64,000 nucleotides of DNA from JAFDCJ01 sp049669725 (lineage in GTDB: Bacteria; Desulfobacterota; Desulfobacteria; Desulfobacterales; JAFDCJ01), in NCBI GenBank assembly GCA_049669725.1, contig JBATKU010000123.1:1-64000 (forward strand). Reading direction: 5' to 3'. A program made the position numbers and the translations under genes. This document shows positions 52,512-61,382 of the stretch, one piece after another. The notes beneath the pieces were generated by a model, which was not told the origin of the DNA, did no database searches, and saw nothing but the letters and a program-made list of their open reading frames with translations. Positions within the stretch are counted from its first letter, which is position 1; each line of letters begins with the position of its first letter.

Positions 52512-52539
52512 TTCGACAATCGTCATTCGTCATTCGAAA
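52512..52539. repeat. Heptad-repeat array overlapping the 3' end of ybeY
   Basis: Four adjoining 7-mers, TTCGACA, ATCGTCA, TTCGTCA, TTCGAAA, of the same word as the right array of the element after rfbB. On the minus strand its repeats encode the last residues of YbeY (SNDE) and its stop codon. Confidence 0.6.
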
Positions 52540-52966
52540 TTAACTCAATCAGCTCCCTGCTCTTATCCTCCATAATCCGGGCGTCTTTTTCGGATGTTTC
52601 GTGATCGAAGCCCATCAGATGTAAAATGCCGTGCACCAGCAGTTCGCTAAATCGCCGTTCCACGCTCGTAGCGGCAATCTGCGCTTCTTGTGCGGCCGTA
52701 TCCGCTGAAATGACCACATCGCCTAAAAGATGGGGGCTCAGATCTGAGAATTCTCCTTCGCGCATGGCAAAGGCGATGACATTTGTAGGGCCTTCTCGGT
52801 TTAGATATTGTTGATTTAATTTTTCTATCTGCGGATCATCGACAATAAGGATGGAAATTTCGCCGTCAGGACAGTCCAAGGCGTCTAAGATGACCTGAAC
52901 CCTTTGCTTTGTCTTCTTCAGCGAGATTTTGTGCCTGCTTTGCCTGTTGTCTATCAGGACTTCCAT
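52523..52966 (-). CDS. ybeY: Endoribonuclease YbeY
   Basis: A 147-residue metal-dependent RNase used in 16S rRNA 3' maturation and ribosome quality control. The zinc ligands are the three His of LVHGILHLMGFDHETSE. Start ATG 52966 is supported by AAGGAAGG seven bases upstream. The start lies 101 nt inside the end of the 7TM-HD gene, a long overlap; the end (SNDE, stop) is formed by a heptad array. PhoH two genes upstream is the usual partner. Confidence 0.93.
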   Translation of the reverse strand: MEVLIDNRQSRHKISLKKTKQRVQVILDALDCPDGEISILIVDDPQIEKLNQQYLNREGPTNVIAFAMREGEFSDLSPHLLGDVVISADTAAQEAQIAATSVERRFSELLVHGILHLMGFDHETSEKDARIMEDKSRELIELISNDE

Positions 52967-55286
52967 TTTTCAGCCTTCCTTTGCTATTTTCGCCGGCTGA
53001 TGCCCGCTTTTCAGTATATTCGATCCGATGATGGTGGATACCGTACAAAATTTTGTTGAAGCTCCTGGCGATTTTATGCAGGTCTTTTAAGGTCAACTCG
53101 CATTCGTCCAGCTGACCGTCTGAAAAGATATTGTTGATGAGGTTCTGGACAAGACCCTGGATTCTGGACGGTGTTGGATTATCAAGGGTTCGTGACGCCG
53201 CTTCGACCACATCAGCAAGCATGACCAGGCCGGCTTCCCGGGTTTGCGGCTTGGGGCCGGGATATCTGAAATCATCTATATTAACTTGATCTTCTCCTTT
53301 CAATTGTCTGGCTTTGTCATAGAAATATTTGATGAAGCTGGTACCGTGGTGTTGCCGGATGGTGTCGATAATATCCTGACCGAGCTTGTGGGCTTTCGCA
53401 ATTTCGACGCCTTCTTTGACGTGTGCAATCAAGATCAGGCCGGACATGGATGGAGCCAGTTTGTCGTGTTTATTTTTGCCGGTTTTTTGATTTTCAATGA
53501 AATATAGAGGTTTATTAATTTTGCCGATATCATGGTAGTACCCACAGACTTTGGTAAGCAGGTGATTGGCATCTATTTCAGATGCTGCCGCCTCCACCAG
53601 GGAGCCGACGATAACCGAGTGGTGATAGGTGCCCGGTGCTTCAATCATGAGCCTGCGAAGAATCGGCCGATCCAGGTTTGCGAGCTCGAGAAGGGAAATA
53701 TCTGTTGTATAGCCGAATGCGATTTCAACCAGGGGAACGATGCCGGCGGTCACTATGCCTGCGCCGATTCCACCCATAAAGCTGAAGGCCCAGTCATATA
53801 AAAGTTTGGAGCCGGACAAATCGGCCAGATAGAAATCAATGGCAGTAACCAGCAGAATATTGAGCAACCCGAGCTTGGCACCGGCCGTTATGAAGACTTT
53901 GCGTTCACGGCAGATTTGGATCCAGTATGCTGCCATTGTGCCGCTTATCAGAAAGTAAAGAAAATATGGCAAACTGTTGCCAAATATTACCGCGAAGGAG
54001 ACGGCCATTACCATTGCTATGGGTATGGCGACCGTGATGCCCATGAACACACAGACAATCATTGCCCCTGATGCCAGGGGAATACCAAACCAGATCGATG
54101 ACATCTGAATGGGAAGGGTGGCGTTCAGCGTCAGCACCTCGGACAATTTATAACTGATTTCAGCTAGAAGGAAGAAAGTTAAAAACACACAGGCCATAAA
54201 GAGCAGACTTTTGTTCTGCTCCCCGGATAACCGGCCGGGCTGATTTAAATGAAGAATATAGGTGGTAACCAGCAGGCACACCATCACCATGGCCGCGCCG
54301 AAACTTGTAAACAATACCTGCTGCTTTTTGGACTGGGTTGCGAGGGTTTTAAGTTTCAGCAGCTGGACTTCGGTGACCCGTTCACCTTCACGCAGAAGCA
54401 TTTCGCCGGCTTTTATTTTGTGAAGTACGGGTTTGATCTCCGCAGTTGCGGCTTTCTTTCGTTCCTGGGTTTCGTTGCGATTCAAGGTGATGTTGGGCTG
54501 GATGAGTCGTTGGACAAAATCCACAACCAGATTCAGCAGTCCATAATCCAGGTCGCTGAGCAATGGTTGACCGGTGATCCGGACCATGGTTTTGGCCTGG
54601 TCGAGGCCGTAGAACTGTTTGAGCTGGTTTACGGCTTCTTCCTTTTTGGTGCTGACGTTTCTAAGAATTATTCCTTTTTCCGATTCCTTGAGCAGAATTT
54701 CTTTATTCGTTACCACGCCGTTATTTAGAATTTGTAATAGTATCTGGGTGATATGGTCTGCAGTTTTTTCCGAAAATCCGACGGTCTCCAGTGCACTGAA
54801 GGCGCCCTGGGTCACCCGTATGCCAAGCTTTTCCTCAAGGTATTTGCGTTTATCCGCGATGACGGTCGCTGACGGCTTTTGAGCATTGGCGGTGTCTTTG
54901 ACGGAGTTTTCGGCTGCCATCGGTATCGGTTCGGAGGTTATGCTGTGAACTGCGGAAGCCGCTCTCATCTGGGCGAAAATCTTTTCGACATTGAGGACTA
55001 TTTTGGTGCCAAGTTCAGGGTCGTAATCGTAAACCGTCGGCACCTTTTCTTCGGCCAGCTTACGATTTAATTCGGTTGCTGACTGGTCTTCGATAAAAAA
55101 ATCTTTCGGAGATTTGATGTCCCTTTCGGCGACATCTCCAAGATTATATTGATGTTTGGTGATTACCAGGCTGGGAAACAGAATCAGGCTAAAAAGGATC
55201 GTCAGGGAGAATAAGATAGCCCAGCGAAATCGCCGGTCCGAATTGAGAATTTTCCCAACCGGTTCTTTGTTTTTCTCTTTGCTCAT
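52866..55286 (-). CDS. 7TM-HD phosphodiesterase, PgpH-like
   Basis: An 806-residue membrane protein. It has an N-terminal helix at about 28-50, a long periplasmic domain (about 60-330), seven membrane helices (about 340-520) and a C-terminal HD domain with the metal His and Asp in GTYHHSVIVGSL and CGYYHDIGKINKP. This is the 7TMR-HDED/7TM-7TMR_HD layout of PgpH, which degrades cyclic di-AMP in Firmicutes; in Gram-negative relatives the ligand is less clear. It lies between phoH and ybeY. About 70 residues past the usual end are Lys/Gln-rich and overlap ybeY. Confidence 0.9.
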   Translation of the reverse strand: MSKEKNKEPVGKILNSDRRFRWAILFSLTILFSLILFPSLVITKHQYNLGDVAERDIKSPKDFFIEDQSATELNRKLAEEKVPTVYDYDPELGTKIVLNVEKIFAQMRAASAVHSITSEPIPMAAENSVKDTANAQKPSATVIADKRKYLEEKLGIRVTQGAFSALETVGFSEKTADHITQILLQILNNGVVTNKEILLKESEKGIILRNVSTKKEEAVNQLKQFYGLDQAKTMVRITGQPLLSDLDYGLLNLVVDFVQRLIQPNITLNRNETQERKKAATAEIKPVLHKIKAGEMLLREGERVTEVQLLKLKTLATQSKKQQVLFTSFGAAMVMVCLLVTTYILHLNQPGRLSGEQNKSLLFMACVFLTFFLLAEISYKLSEVLTLNATLPIQMSSIWFGIPLASGAMIVCVFMGITVAIPIAMVMAVSFAVIFGNSLPYFLYFLISGTMAAYWIQICRERKVFITAGAKLGLLNILLVTAIDFYLADLSGSKLLYDWAFSFMGGIGAGIVTAGIVPLVEIAFGYTTDISLLELANLDRPILRRLMIEAPGTYHHSVIVGSLVEAAASEIDANHLLTKVCGYYHDIGKINKPLYFIENQKTGKNKHDKLAPSMSGLILIAHVKEGVEIAKAHKLGQDIIDTIRQHHGTSFIKYFYDKARQLKGEDQVNIDDFRYPGPKPQTREAGLVMLADVVEAASRTLDNPTPSRIQGLVQNLINNIFSDGQLDECELTLKDLHKIARSFNKILYGIHHHRIEYTEKRASAGENSKGRLKNGSPDRQQAKQAQNLAEEDKAKGSGHLRRLGLS

Positions 55287-55357
55287 TATTTAAGTAAGGC
55301 TCGAATAGCTTCCGTTACGCTCAAAGTACAGAAATTTTTTTTGTGAAGAAAATAGCT

Positions 55358-56350
55358 TCAACCGGAATTGTTTTTGTTTCTGCTCGCTTCAAGCTCCTCA
55401 TAAGCTTGAATTATTTTCTGGACGAGTTTGTGCCGGACAACATCTCTTTTCGAGAAAAAGACGAATTTTATACCATCGATAACCTGTAAAATATTTTTGG
55501 ATTCAATCAACCCGGAAGTTCTATCAGACGGCAGATCAATCTGGGTGATGTCCCCAGTGATGACCGCCTTTGAATTAAATCCGATGCGCGTTAAAAACAT
55601 TTTCATCTGTTCAGAGGTCGTATTTTGGGCCTCATCCAGAATAACAAAAGAATCGTTTAAGGTGCGTCCCCGCATGAAGGCGATGGGGGCAACTTCAATA
55701 ATTCCCTTTTGCATCAAATTTGCGACCTTTTCAAACCGCATCATATCGTGAAGCGCATCATAGAGCGGTCTTAGGTAGGGATCGACCTTTTCGGCCAGAT
55801 CCCCGGGTAAAAATCCGAGGGCTTCTCCTGCTTCCACCGCCGGTCGTGTCAATATGATTCGGCTTGCGATACCCTTGGATAAAGCCGATACGGCCATTGC
55901 CATTGCCAGATAGGTTTTGCCCGTCCCGGCCGGACCGATGCCAAATACAATATCATGTTTGCGAATAGCATCAATATATTCTTTTTGAGCCAGGCTTTTG
56001 GGGGTTACAGCATCCTTTTTCGAGGTAATGTACACCCTGTCCAGAAAAATTTCCTTTAAATTCGTACGATCATCACCGCTCAAAAGCCTTACTGCGAAAC
56101 TGATATCGTTCGGGTGAATGGGATAGCCTTCTTTTAAAAGCCCATAAAGCTGGTTGAGAACGTTGCCGGCCAGGGCAATGGCAATCTCATCACCGTCAAT
56201 AAACACGGTGTTGCCTCTTGCATTAATAGTAACGTCCGTATCCCTGGCTATTTTTTGTAGGTTGCTGTTATGCTCACCAAATAACTGTCGAGTAAGTTCA
56301 ATTTCGGCAAAATCAATGCTGGTTTGAGTACCTGTTGAATTTTCTACCAT
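55358..56350 (-). CDS. PhoH-like protein (YbeZ type)
   Basis: A 330-residue ATPase with Walker A GIGPAGTGKTYLAMAMAV and Walker B FVILDEAQNTTSEQMKMFL, and the TRPAVEAGEALGFLPGD segment. The N-terminal part (about 20-90) is the KH-like/SpoVR-like extension of YbeZ. It acts with the RNase YbeY in RNA handling; ATP-driven RNA unwinding has been proposed for the family. It starts the long minus-strand run that leads to lysC; the promoter is probably in the 330-bp gap upstream. Confidence 0.92.
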   Translation of the reverse strand: MVENSTGTQTSIDFAEIELTRQLFGEHNSNLQKIARDTDVTINARGNTVFIDGDEIAIALAGNVLNQLYGLLKEGYPIHPNDISFAVRLLSGDDRTNLKEIFLDRVYITSKKDAVTPKSLAQKEYIDAIRKHDIVFGIGPAGTGKTYLAMAMAVSALSKGIASRIILTRPAVEAGEALGFLPGDLAEKVDPYLRPLYDALHDMMRFEKVANLMQKGIIEVAPIAFMRGRTLNDSFVILDEAQNTTSEQMKMFLTRIGFNSKAVITGDITQIDLPSDRTSGLIESKNILQVIDGIKFVFFSKRDVVRHKLVQKIIQAYEELEASRNKNNSG

Positions 56351-56683
56351 GTTGTCAATATTTCCACCTAAAAGAATTCAGTGCCCTTTTGTTCGGCAGC
56401 AACAAATACCGACGGGCACTTAGTCAAACTTTATAACTATCATACCTTTTTTAGGGATTGCAAATGCCAAATTGCTTTTGGTTTAAAAAAGAAAAATGGC
56501 TTGACTCCATAAATATGCTTTGTTACTTCAACCCATTGATTCTTGCCATACAAAACGGGTGCTTAGCATCCGGTTGCAGATCCTGTCCATCCTGTGCCGT
56601 GCACGGGATGCTGGCATAATTACACAGGATCTATCTTTAGACCCTAAACCGAGGACGCCGAAACCATTAGATCTTGGCCACTT
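56351..56683. other. Divergent intergenic region phoH-cvpA
   Basis: About 330 bp between two divergent units, so it must hold promoters for both. A TTGACT (56502-56507) on the plus strand is the best -35-like word, but no good -10 follows at the right distance. A short palindrome CCGTGCACGG is at about 56596. No gene, RNA or heptad array seen. Confidence 0.4.
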
Positions 56684-57211
56684 ATGAATCCGTTTGATAT
56701 ATTAATAATCGTTATCCTGGGGTACAGCTTGGTCAGAGGCCTTTTCAGAGGACTGGTCAAAGAGGTGTCATCCCTCATTGGCGTTCTGGGTGGTTTTTAT
56801 GCTGCTTATACGTATTATAAGGTGCTGGCCGGCTTGCTTGCGGGATTGATACATGACACATCATATCTTAACATATTGAGTTTTCTAATAATATTTTGTG
56901 TTGTGCTCATCCTTGTCGGTGTTTTGGGCGTCATCATAAAATACGTGCTGAACATCTCGTTTTTAGGCTGGGCCGACCGTATCGGGGGTGTCGTTTTTGG
57001 CGTCTTGAAGGGCATATTAATCGTTTCCATCCTGTTTATTACCCTCACCGCATTCCTTCCCAAGGGAACTGCTTTTATTAAAAACTCCGAGCTGGCTCCA
57101 CATGCGTCATGGATTTCAGAAAAGTTGGCGGAGGTGATCTCCAAAGAAATGAAGCTAGATTTTAAAGCCAAGCTGGGGGAACTTAAAAAAGCGTGGAAGA
57201 TAAAAAAATAA
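56684..57211 (+). CDS. CvpA family membrane protein
   Basis: A 175-residue protein with four membrane helices; the start MNPFDILIIVILGYSLVRGL with FRGLVKEVSSLIGVLGG is the CvpA family pattern. CvpA was found through colicin V production and is linked with purine supply and envelope integrity; the molecular role is unsettled. Its last 19 bases overlap the start of mazG. Confidence 0.88.
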   Translation: MNPFDILIIVILGYSLVRGLFRGLVKEVSSLIGVLGGFYAAYTYYKVLAGLLAGLIHDTSYLNILSFLIIFCVVLILVGVLGVIIKYVLNISFLGWADRIGGVVFGVLKGILIVSILFITLTAFLPKGTAFIKNSELAPHASWISEKLAEVISKEMKLDFKAKLGELKKAWKIKK

Positions 57212-57990
57212 ATCAACCCGATGGTTTTCTGGATGCATTATTGCGGCTGGTAGAAACGCTGCGGGGGAAAAATGGATGCCCCTGGGATAAAAAGCAGACC
57301 CCCCGGAGCGTAAGCGTTTATTTGGTCGAAGAAGTCTTTGAACTGGTTGAGGCAATCGAGAAGGGAGATGCCGGAGAAATTCAGGAAGAACTTGGAGACG
57401 TTTTATTTCATATTGTTTTCATTGCCAGAATGTTTCAAGAGGCAGGGCAGTTCAAGTTGCAGGATGTTGCCGAGGGGGTCACCAATAAAATGATTCGGCG
57501 CCATCCCCACGTGTTTGGTGACCAGACGGTTAGCGGCAGCGAGGAGGTAATACAAAACTGGCATAAGATAAAGTTAAACGAAAGAAAGTCTTCTCAGAAC
57601 GCTTCAACCTTTGATTCAGTGCCTGCCAGTCTGCCGTCCCTGATGCGTGCCTATCGCATTTCTGACCGCGCCGCCAAAAGCGGAATTGAATGGACCGAAA
57701 TGACCGCAGAATGCCAGAATCCGGATGGATTGCCACAAAGAATAAAAGCCGCATTGAGGCAGCAGGACAAAGATCTTCAGTCGCAGGAATTCGGCCAACT
57801 GTTGTTTGCACTGGTAAATATCTGCCGCCGGGCAAAGATTCATCCGGAAACCGCTCTGACCGGAACCCTTAAAAAGTTTGAACGGCAGGTTAAGAAAATG
57901 CAGGATTTGATTGCTGATGCCAAGCAGAATCTGGAAGATCTCTCACCGGCACAAAAAGCAGAGATCTGGCATATGATTAATCCTTCTTAA
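57193..57990 (+). CDS. mazG: Nucleoside triphosphate pyrophosphohydrolase MazG
   Basis: A 265-residue all-alpha NTP-PPase with two MazG repeats. GCPWDKKQTPRSVSVYLVEE and EIQEELGDVLFHIVFIARM hold the EExxE and ExxD metal-binding residues. It hydrolyses NTPs and dNTPs to NMPs, helping to clear non-standard nucleotides. Start is GTG 57193, within the last codons of cvpA, suggesting coupled translation. Confidence 0.94.
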   Translation: MEDKKINQPDGFLDALLRLVETLRGKNGCPWDKKQTPRSVSVYLVEEVFELVEAIEKGDAGEIQEELGDVLFHIVFIARMFQEAGQFKLQDVAEGVTNKMIRRHPHVFGDQTVSGSEEVIQNWHKIKLNERKSSQNASTFDSVPASLPSLMRAYRISDRAAKSGIEWTEMTAECQNPDGLPQRIKAALRQQDKDLQSQEFGQLLFALVNICRRAKIHPETALTGTLKKFERQVKKMQDLIADAKQNLEDLSPAQKAEIWHMINPS

Positions 57991-58002
57991 CCCGGAATTC
58001 TT

Positions 58003-58296
58003 TTAAGCCATTTCACCTAGGGGCAGATATCCGGGAGGGGTCACACTGACCAGTTTGCCGTCGCCGTCGTATCTTTCAACGAACAATTGACCATCCTTCA
58101 GACTATTGCGGGTCTTCAACTCTTCCTCGGATTTAAAATTCATTTCGGCTTTATGTCCATCATCACTTTTTTCTACCGGCCGGTGTTCTTTAACCTTATC
58201 GGCCTTCTGGGCCTCAAGGTCCTTATCGTAGGTCTCACTATTATAGTTAGACCTCACGAATTGCTGCATTGTGGCTTCACCGATTGCGTTAATCAT
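58003..58296 (-). CDS. Hypothetical protein, possibly flagellum-associated
   Basis: A 97-residue soluble, charged protein ending DGKLVSVTPPGYLPLGEMA, a tail like that of small FlaG-type or uncharacterised flagellar-region proteins. GGGGG precedes the ATG. It follows the DVU0524-like gene by 96 bp on the same strand, which is the main reason to suspect a link with flagella. Function unknown. Confidence 0.55.
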   Translation of the reverse strand: MINAIGEATMQQFVRSNYNSETYDKDLEAQKADKVKEHRPVEKSDDGHKAEMNFKSEEELKTRNSLKDGQLFVERYDGDGKLVSVTPPGYLPLGEMA

Positions 58297-58392
58297 AATA
58301 ACCCCCTTTTTAACGCCTATCCGTTTTTCATTTTAACAGCTTAAACTTTCCTCTTATTAAATATTTTCGGTCAATTGGCCTTCTGCCAATTA

Positions 58393-58821
58393 TTAAACCC
58401 AGGATCCCATCTTTTTATCCCCTACCTCCTTCGACAATTGCTCGAGCCGTTTGATTAAAAAGCTGGAATCTTCCACTGAAAGCGTATTCCTTCGTTTTTG
58501 ATTTACGGTATCAATCACATTAAAAACAAATGTTGATTCTTCCGTATCGTCAGCTGCGGTCTCCTTTTCCACCCTTTCTGTCGCGCGTTCCGTAGGCTGT
58601 TGATCCGCTCCATTCTGGGTCCCGAATCGGGTAATTTTTTCCAAAATGTCTTTTGATACTTTTTCTAATGTTGCCTGCCTTTTTCCTTCCGGAGTCAAGC
58701 TTACCTGATCGGCAGGCAATCGCTCTGATAGGTTTTTCCTGTTTCCTGATGTCATGCTGTCTCTTAGCTGTTTGCTGAAGACGTTTAAAACATTGTGCAT
58801 CTGATAGCTTGGTACAAACAT
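58393..58821 (-). CDS. DVU0524-like FlgM-associated protein
   Basis: A 142-residue protein, start ATG 58821 with GGAGG eight bases upstream. It begins MFVPSYQMHNVLNVFSKQL, the signature I associate with the DVU0524 family, found beside flgM in Desulfovibrio and relatives. The middle is charged (ERATERVEKETAADDTEEST) and the end (FVFNVIDTVNQKRRNTLSVE) is helical. It may have a role in flagellar assembly, but there is no flgM here. Confidence 0.6.
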   Translation of the reverse strand: MFVPSYQMHNVLNVFSKQLRDSMTSGNRKNLSERLPADQVSLTPEGKRQATLEKVSKDILEKITRFGTQNGADQQPTERATERVEKETAADDTEESTFVFNVIDTVNQKRRNTLSVEDSSFLIKRLEQLSKEVGDKKMGSWV

Positions 58822-59138
58822 TCCCAAATCCTCCTGACTTGTATATCGGAGGCTTTATTGCCAAACTTTAGGAAAAAGTGAGGAAAAGTGAGGAAAAAAT
58901 GGGTAATAGATTAGATAAGAATTTGAAATAAAACATAATATTGATAGAAAAGGTTTAAGCTGCAGAAGACCCCGGTAGGGGAAATGGGCTTAAAAAAACA
59001 TCGAACCCTCCAGAGGCGGGCAGGCATCGAACTTCCAGCACCTATGAATATATGCAACGTGTGAACATTTGCAAAACAACTTAGCACATATGGGGATAAA
59101 CCGCACCCGCTGCCCAACAAGTCAAGAAACGTCTCGTA

Positions 59139-59160
59139 GGGGCGGGCATTACGCCCGCCC
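59139..59160. repeat. GC-rich perfect hairpin
   Basis: GGGCGGGC, ATTAC, GCCCGCCC: an eight-pair stem with a five-base loop, preceded by GTAG. It lies in the 455-bp gap between the DVU0524-like gene and the aldolase gene, downstream of the aldolase. This word is common in other genomes as a dispersed repeat. It may be a terminator-like structure. Apart from this and a hexad array, I saw nothing else in 58822-59276. Confidence 0.6.
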
Positions 59161-59227
59161 GACTATGTGTGGGTATCTTGAATCGCTCGGATTAGGTATT
59201 TGATAACGTTTTAAAATCTCCTGCTGC

Positions 59228-59263
59228 GATTTCGAGTTCGAGAACGATATCGAGAGCGAAGAT
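59228..59263. repeat. Hexad array GAGTTC type
   Basis: Six adjoining 6-mers: GATTTC, GAGTTC, GAGAAC, GATATC, GAGAGC, GAAGAT. The period is six, not seven. ACGATATCGAGA (59244-59255) recurs at about 62868-62879 upstream of the lipoprotein gene. Confidence 0.45.
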
Positions 59264-59276
59264 AGGGTTGTATTGG

Positions 59277-60572
59277 TTAGTCGTCGAAATCCCCCTCCGG
59301 CCCCTTGTCGCTATCAATCATAGCGGCCCGCTTGATGATTTTTTCCGAGGTCCACTCCGCGGGGTCTTCAATCCGTTCCGCTTTCGGGCCCGGGTCATAG
59401 GATCCGGCACTGAGAATGGCCTTCACAGCAAGCGGTGCCGTACCTGCAGTGTTCAAGACGTTAACCAGCATATTGTAAACGAAGTCTTCAACTCGGCTGG
59501 CCATCCGTTCTCTAATTTCAACTGACTGTCCGAGCAATTTGTTTTCGAAGGGTAAATTGAGTTTTTTATAGTTGCCGCCCTGCCAACCCTGATCCTGGGC
59601 GTAGGCCACCATTTCAGACCACAACTTCTCTGTGGTTCCCTGATCGTGAACCTTGATAAAATTTCCCTGCTCGTCCAGCCGGGCATTGCCGTAATCGTTC
59701 ACTTCCAAGCCCCATGAAATCATTTGAAGGGCAGTGGCGACATTTGCCTTGGTGGTTCTGGTTTTGACCGCTATTTCTCGTAACCGATCGGAATTATTAC
59801 CGGAGGTGCCGTGCTGAGCACCGGAGACCTTGTATTTTGTCAGCGCTTCGTGAACATTTGCTGTCAGATCAACCTGAATACCCTTGTCGCTGGCTTCAAT
59901 TCCATGGGTCGTCCCGTTGTTCAGGGCAATCCAATTCGGAAAAATACCATGGGCATTTAATCCCTGGATGAGAAATGACGCTTCCGCTACGGTTGACAGA
60001 CCTTCTTTGCCTTTGATTTCACCAACTTCCGTTTCAAGCCCGGCCCATGGCGGTACAAACGGATTGAGTTCCAGATTGGCCAACAGGTTTTTATCATCCG
60101 GCATGTGAGATCCATCAATGGCGATGGAGGTTATTCCGGCCTCAAATATTGAGGGGATTTCAGTTTTAGCGGCCTCGACATCCTGGTCACTTTTTAATCC
60201 GTAATGATCGGCATGGATGGCGACGGGAATAGTGATTCCCAGTTCGTTGCAGGTTGCATCAACTATTCTGGCCATGTTCCAATAATTTACAGCGCAATAG
60301 GCATTAGCGCCGCCCTCTGATTTGGCAATCTCGATGATCAGGGCCGCATTGGCTCTCTGGGCTGCCTTTAGGGCCCCACGAATGACAAAAGTGTTTCTAC
60401 CATTGGCGGCCATGGTAATGGCGTTTCCTTTGGTAAGCATGGCGATGTCGATGAATTTACCGCTGACAATTAAGGCTTTTGAGTTTGGAAAGAGTTTGAC
60501 TATGTTAGGCGGACGACCGATTTGCAATGCTTTCTCAAAGTCTGCTGCGGTCACTGCGTTGGTTTCAGCCAT
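59277..60572 (-). CDS. Class II fructose-bisphosphate aldolase family protein
   Basis: A 431-residue zinc aldolase of the fructose-1,6-bisphosphate/tagatose type. AIHADHYG carries the catalytic Asp and a zinc His; AGITSIAIDGSHMPDD, LETEVGEIKGKEG and the VSGAQHGTSGNNSDRLRE zinc/phosphate segment follow. It would cleave or form fructose-1,6-bisphosphate in glycolysis and gluconeogenesis. ATG follows a perfect AAGGAGG. About 80 residues longer than common class IIA enzymes, as in some anaerobes. Confidence 0.9.
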   Translation of the reverse strand: MAETNAVTAADFEKALQIGRPPNIVKLFPNSKALIVSGKFIDIAMLTKGNAITMAANGRNTFVIRGALKAAQRANAALIIEIAKSEGGANAYCAVNYWNMARIVDATCNELGITIPVAIHADHYGLKSDQDVEAAKTEIPSIFEAGITSIAIDGSHMPDDKNLLANLELNPFVPPWAGLETEVGEIKGKEGLSTVAEASFLIQGLNAHGIFPNWIALNNGTTHGIEASDKGIQVDLTANVHEALTKYKVSGAQHGTSGNNSDRLREIAVKTRTTKANVATALQMISWGLEVNDYGNARLDEQGNFIKVHDQGTTEKLWSEMVAYAQDQGWQGGNYKKLNLPFENKLLGQSVEIRERMASRVEDFVYNMLVNVLNTAGTAPLAVKAILSAGSYDPGPKAERIEDPAEWTSEKIIKRAAMIDSDKGPEGDFDD

Positions 60573-60677
60573 AATGTTACCTCCTTTGGTGTTTGATACC
60601 CGATTAAGACAGAAACAGATGAGAGTTATTCGTTAATAGTTATTGGTTTAGCGTTTAAAGAAAATAATCCAAAATAG

Positions 60678-60938
60678 TCAGCCGTCATCGTCAGAAAAAA
60701 CAGGATTGGATCGCACTTCTTCGATGACCTGGAGGATTTCCTTTTTATAGTGCTGGGGTGCGTATAACTTACCCCATCCTTTCTGAATCTGAAATAAACC
60801 ATCGTAGGCCGTGTCATGATAGGAGCGAACTCGGTGAGGAATGTCGCGCTGGTCCAGTATGGACCGGATCAGTTGGGCTTCAATTCCATTTTCTAAAACG
60901 ATAATTTTTATATATTGAGATTCTTGATATGGTTGCAT
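60678..60938 (-). CDS. DUF2007-like putative signal-transducing protein
   Basis: An 86-residue protein with the DUF2007 pattern: KIIVLENGIEAQLIRSILDQ, then IPHRVRSYHDTAYDG, and a C-terminal VIEEVRSNP. Members are small ferredoxin-like proteins of unknown role. It has no clear ribosome site at its ATG. It lies 105 bp upstream of the aldolase gene on the same strand and may be co-transcribed. Confidence 0.6.
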   Translation of the reverse strand: MQPYQESQYIKIIVLENGIEAQLIRSILDQRDIPHRVRSYHDTAYDGLFQIQKGWGKLYAPQHYKKEILQVIEEVRSNPVFSDDDG

Positions 60939-61043
60939 CGATTCAGCAAATTGTAATCATTGCCGCACAAACCGGGAGTCTTGTACCCGGTAGCAAATTC
61001 AAGTCACACCCTCTGCGGATGGCAATTAACTCAGGTGCAGAAA

Positions 61044-61301
61044 CTAAGCATAAATATCGATTAGTAAACCAACCTGGTTAATTTCCTGTGCTTTAAATTG
61101 ACGATTGGAAGTATAGATTGATTCCGGGTTTCCGGCTTGAATTTTATATCCGGGAGAATGGGGAGGCGGCATCAGGACATATCGCTCGGCCGCAGAGAAC
61201 CGGCTTGCTTTGACAGAGTCTGTTTCTCCCGGCGAATAGGGAGTGACATGCCGGGGCCCTTGATTATAGGGAACCAACTGGTTGTTGGAAGAGATATCCA
61301 T
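61044..61301 (-). CDS. Hypothetical protein
   Basis: An 85-residue polar, proline-rich protein (VPYNQGPRHVTPYSPGE, SRFSAAERYVLM, PPPHSPGYKIQ). No family recognised; the content suggests a partly disordered protein. TATAAT lies at 61310-61315, eight bases before the ATG at 61301, with no ribosome site between, so it may be leaderless, but the -35 is poor. Confidence 0.4.
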   Translation of the reverse strand: MDISSNNQLVPYNQGPRHVTPYSPGETDSVKASRFSAAERYVLMPPPHSPGYKIQAGNPESIYTSNRQFKAQEINQVGLLIDIYA

Positions 61302-61382
61302 CGGGATACATTATAGCCTTATAAGGTTGCCGTTAATAAATAAATCTTCTTTTGGAAAATTAGCTGGGCTACAGGTTTCGCA

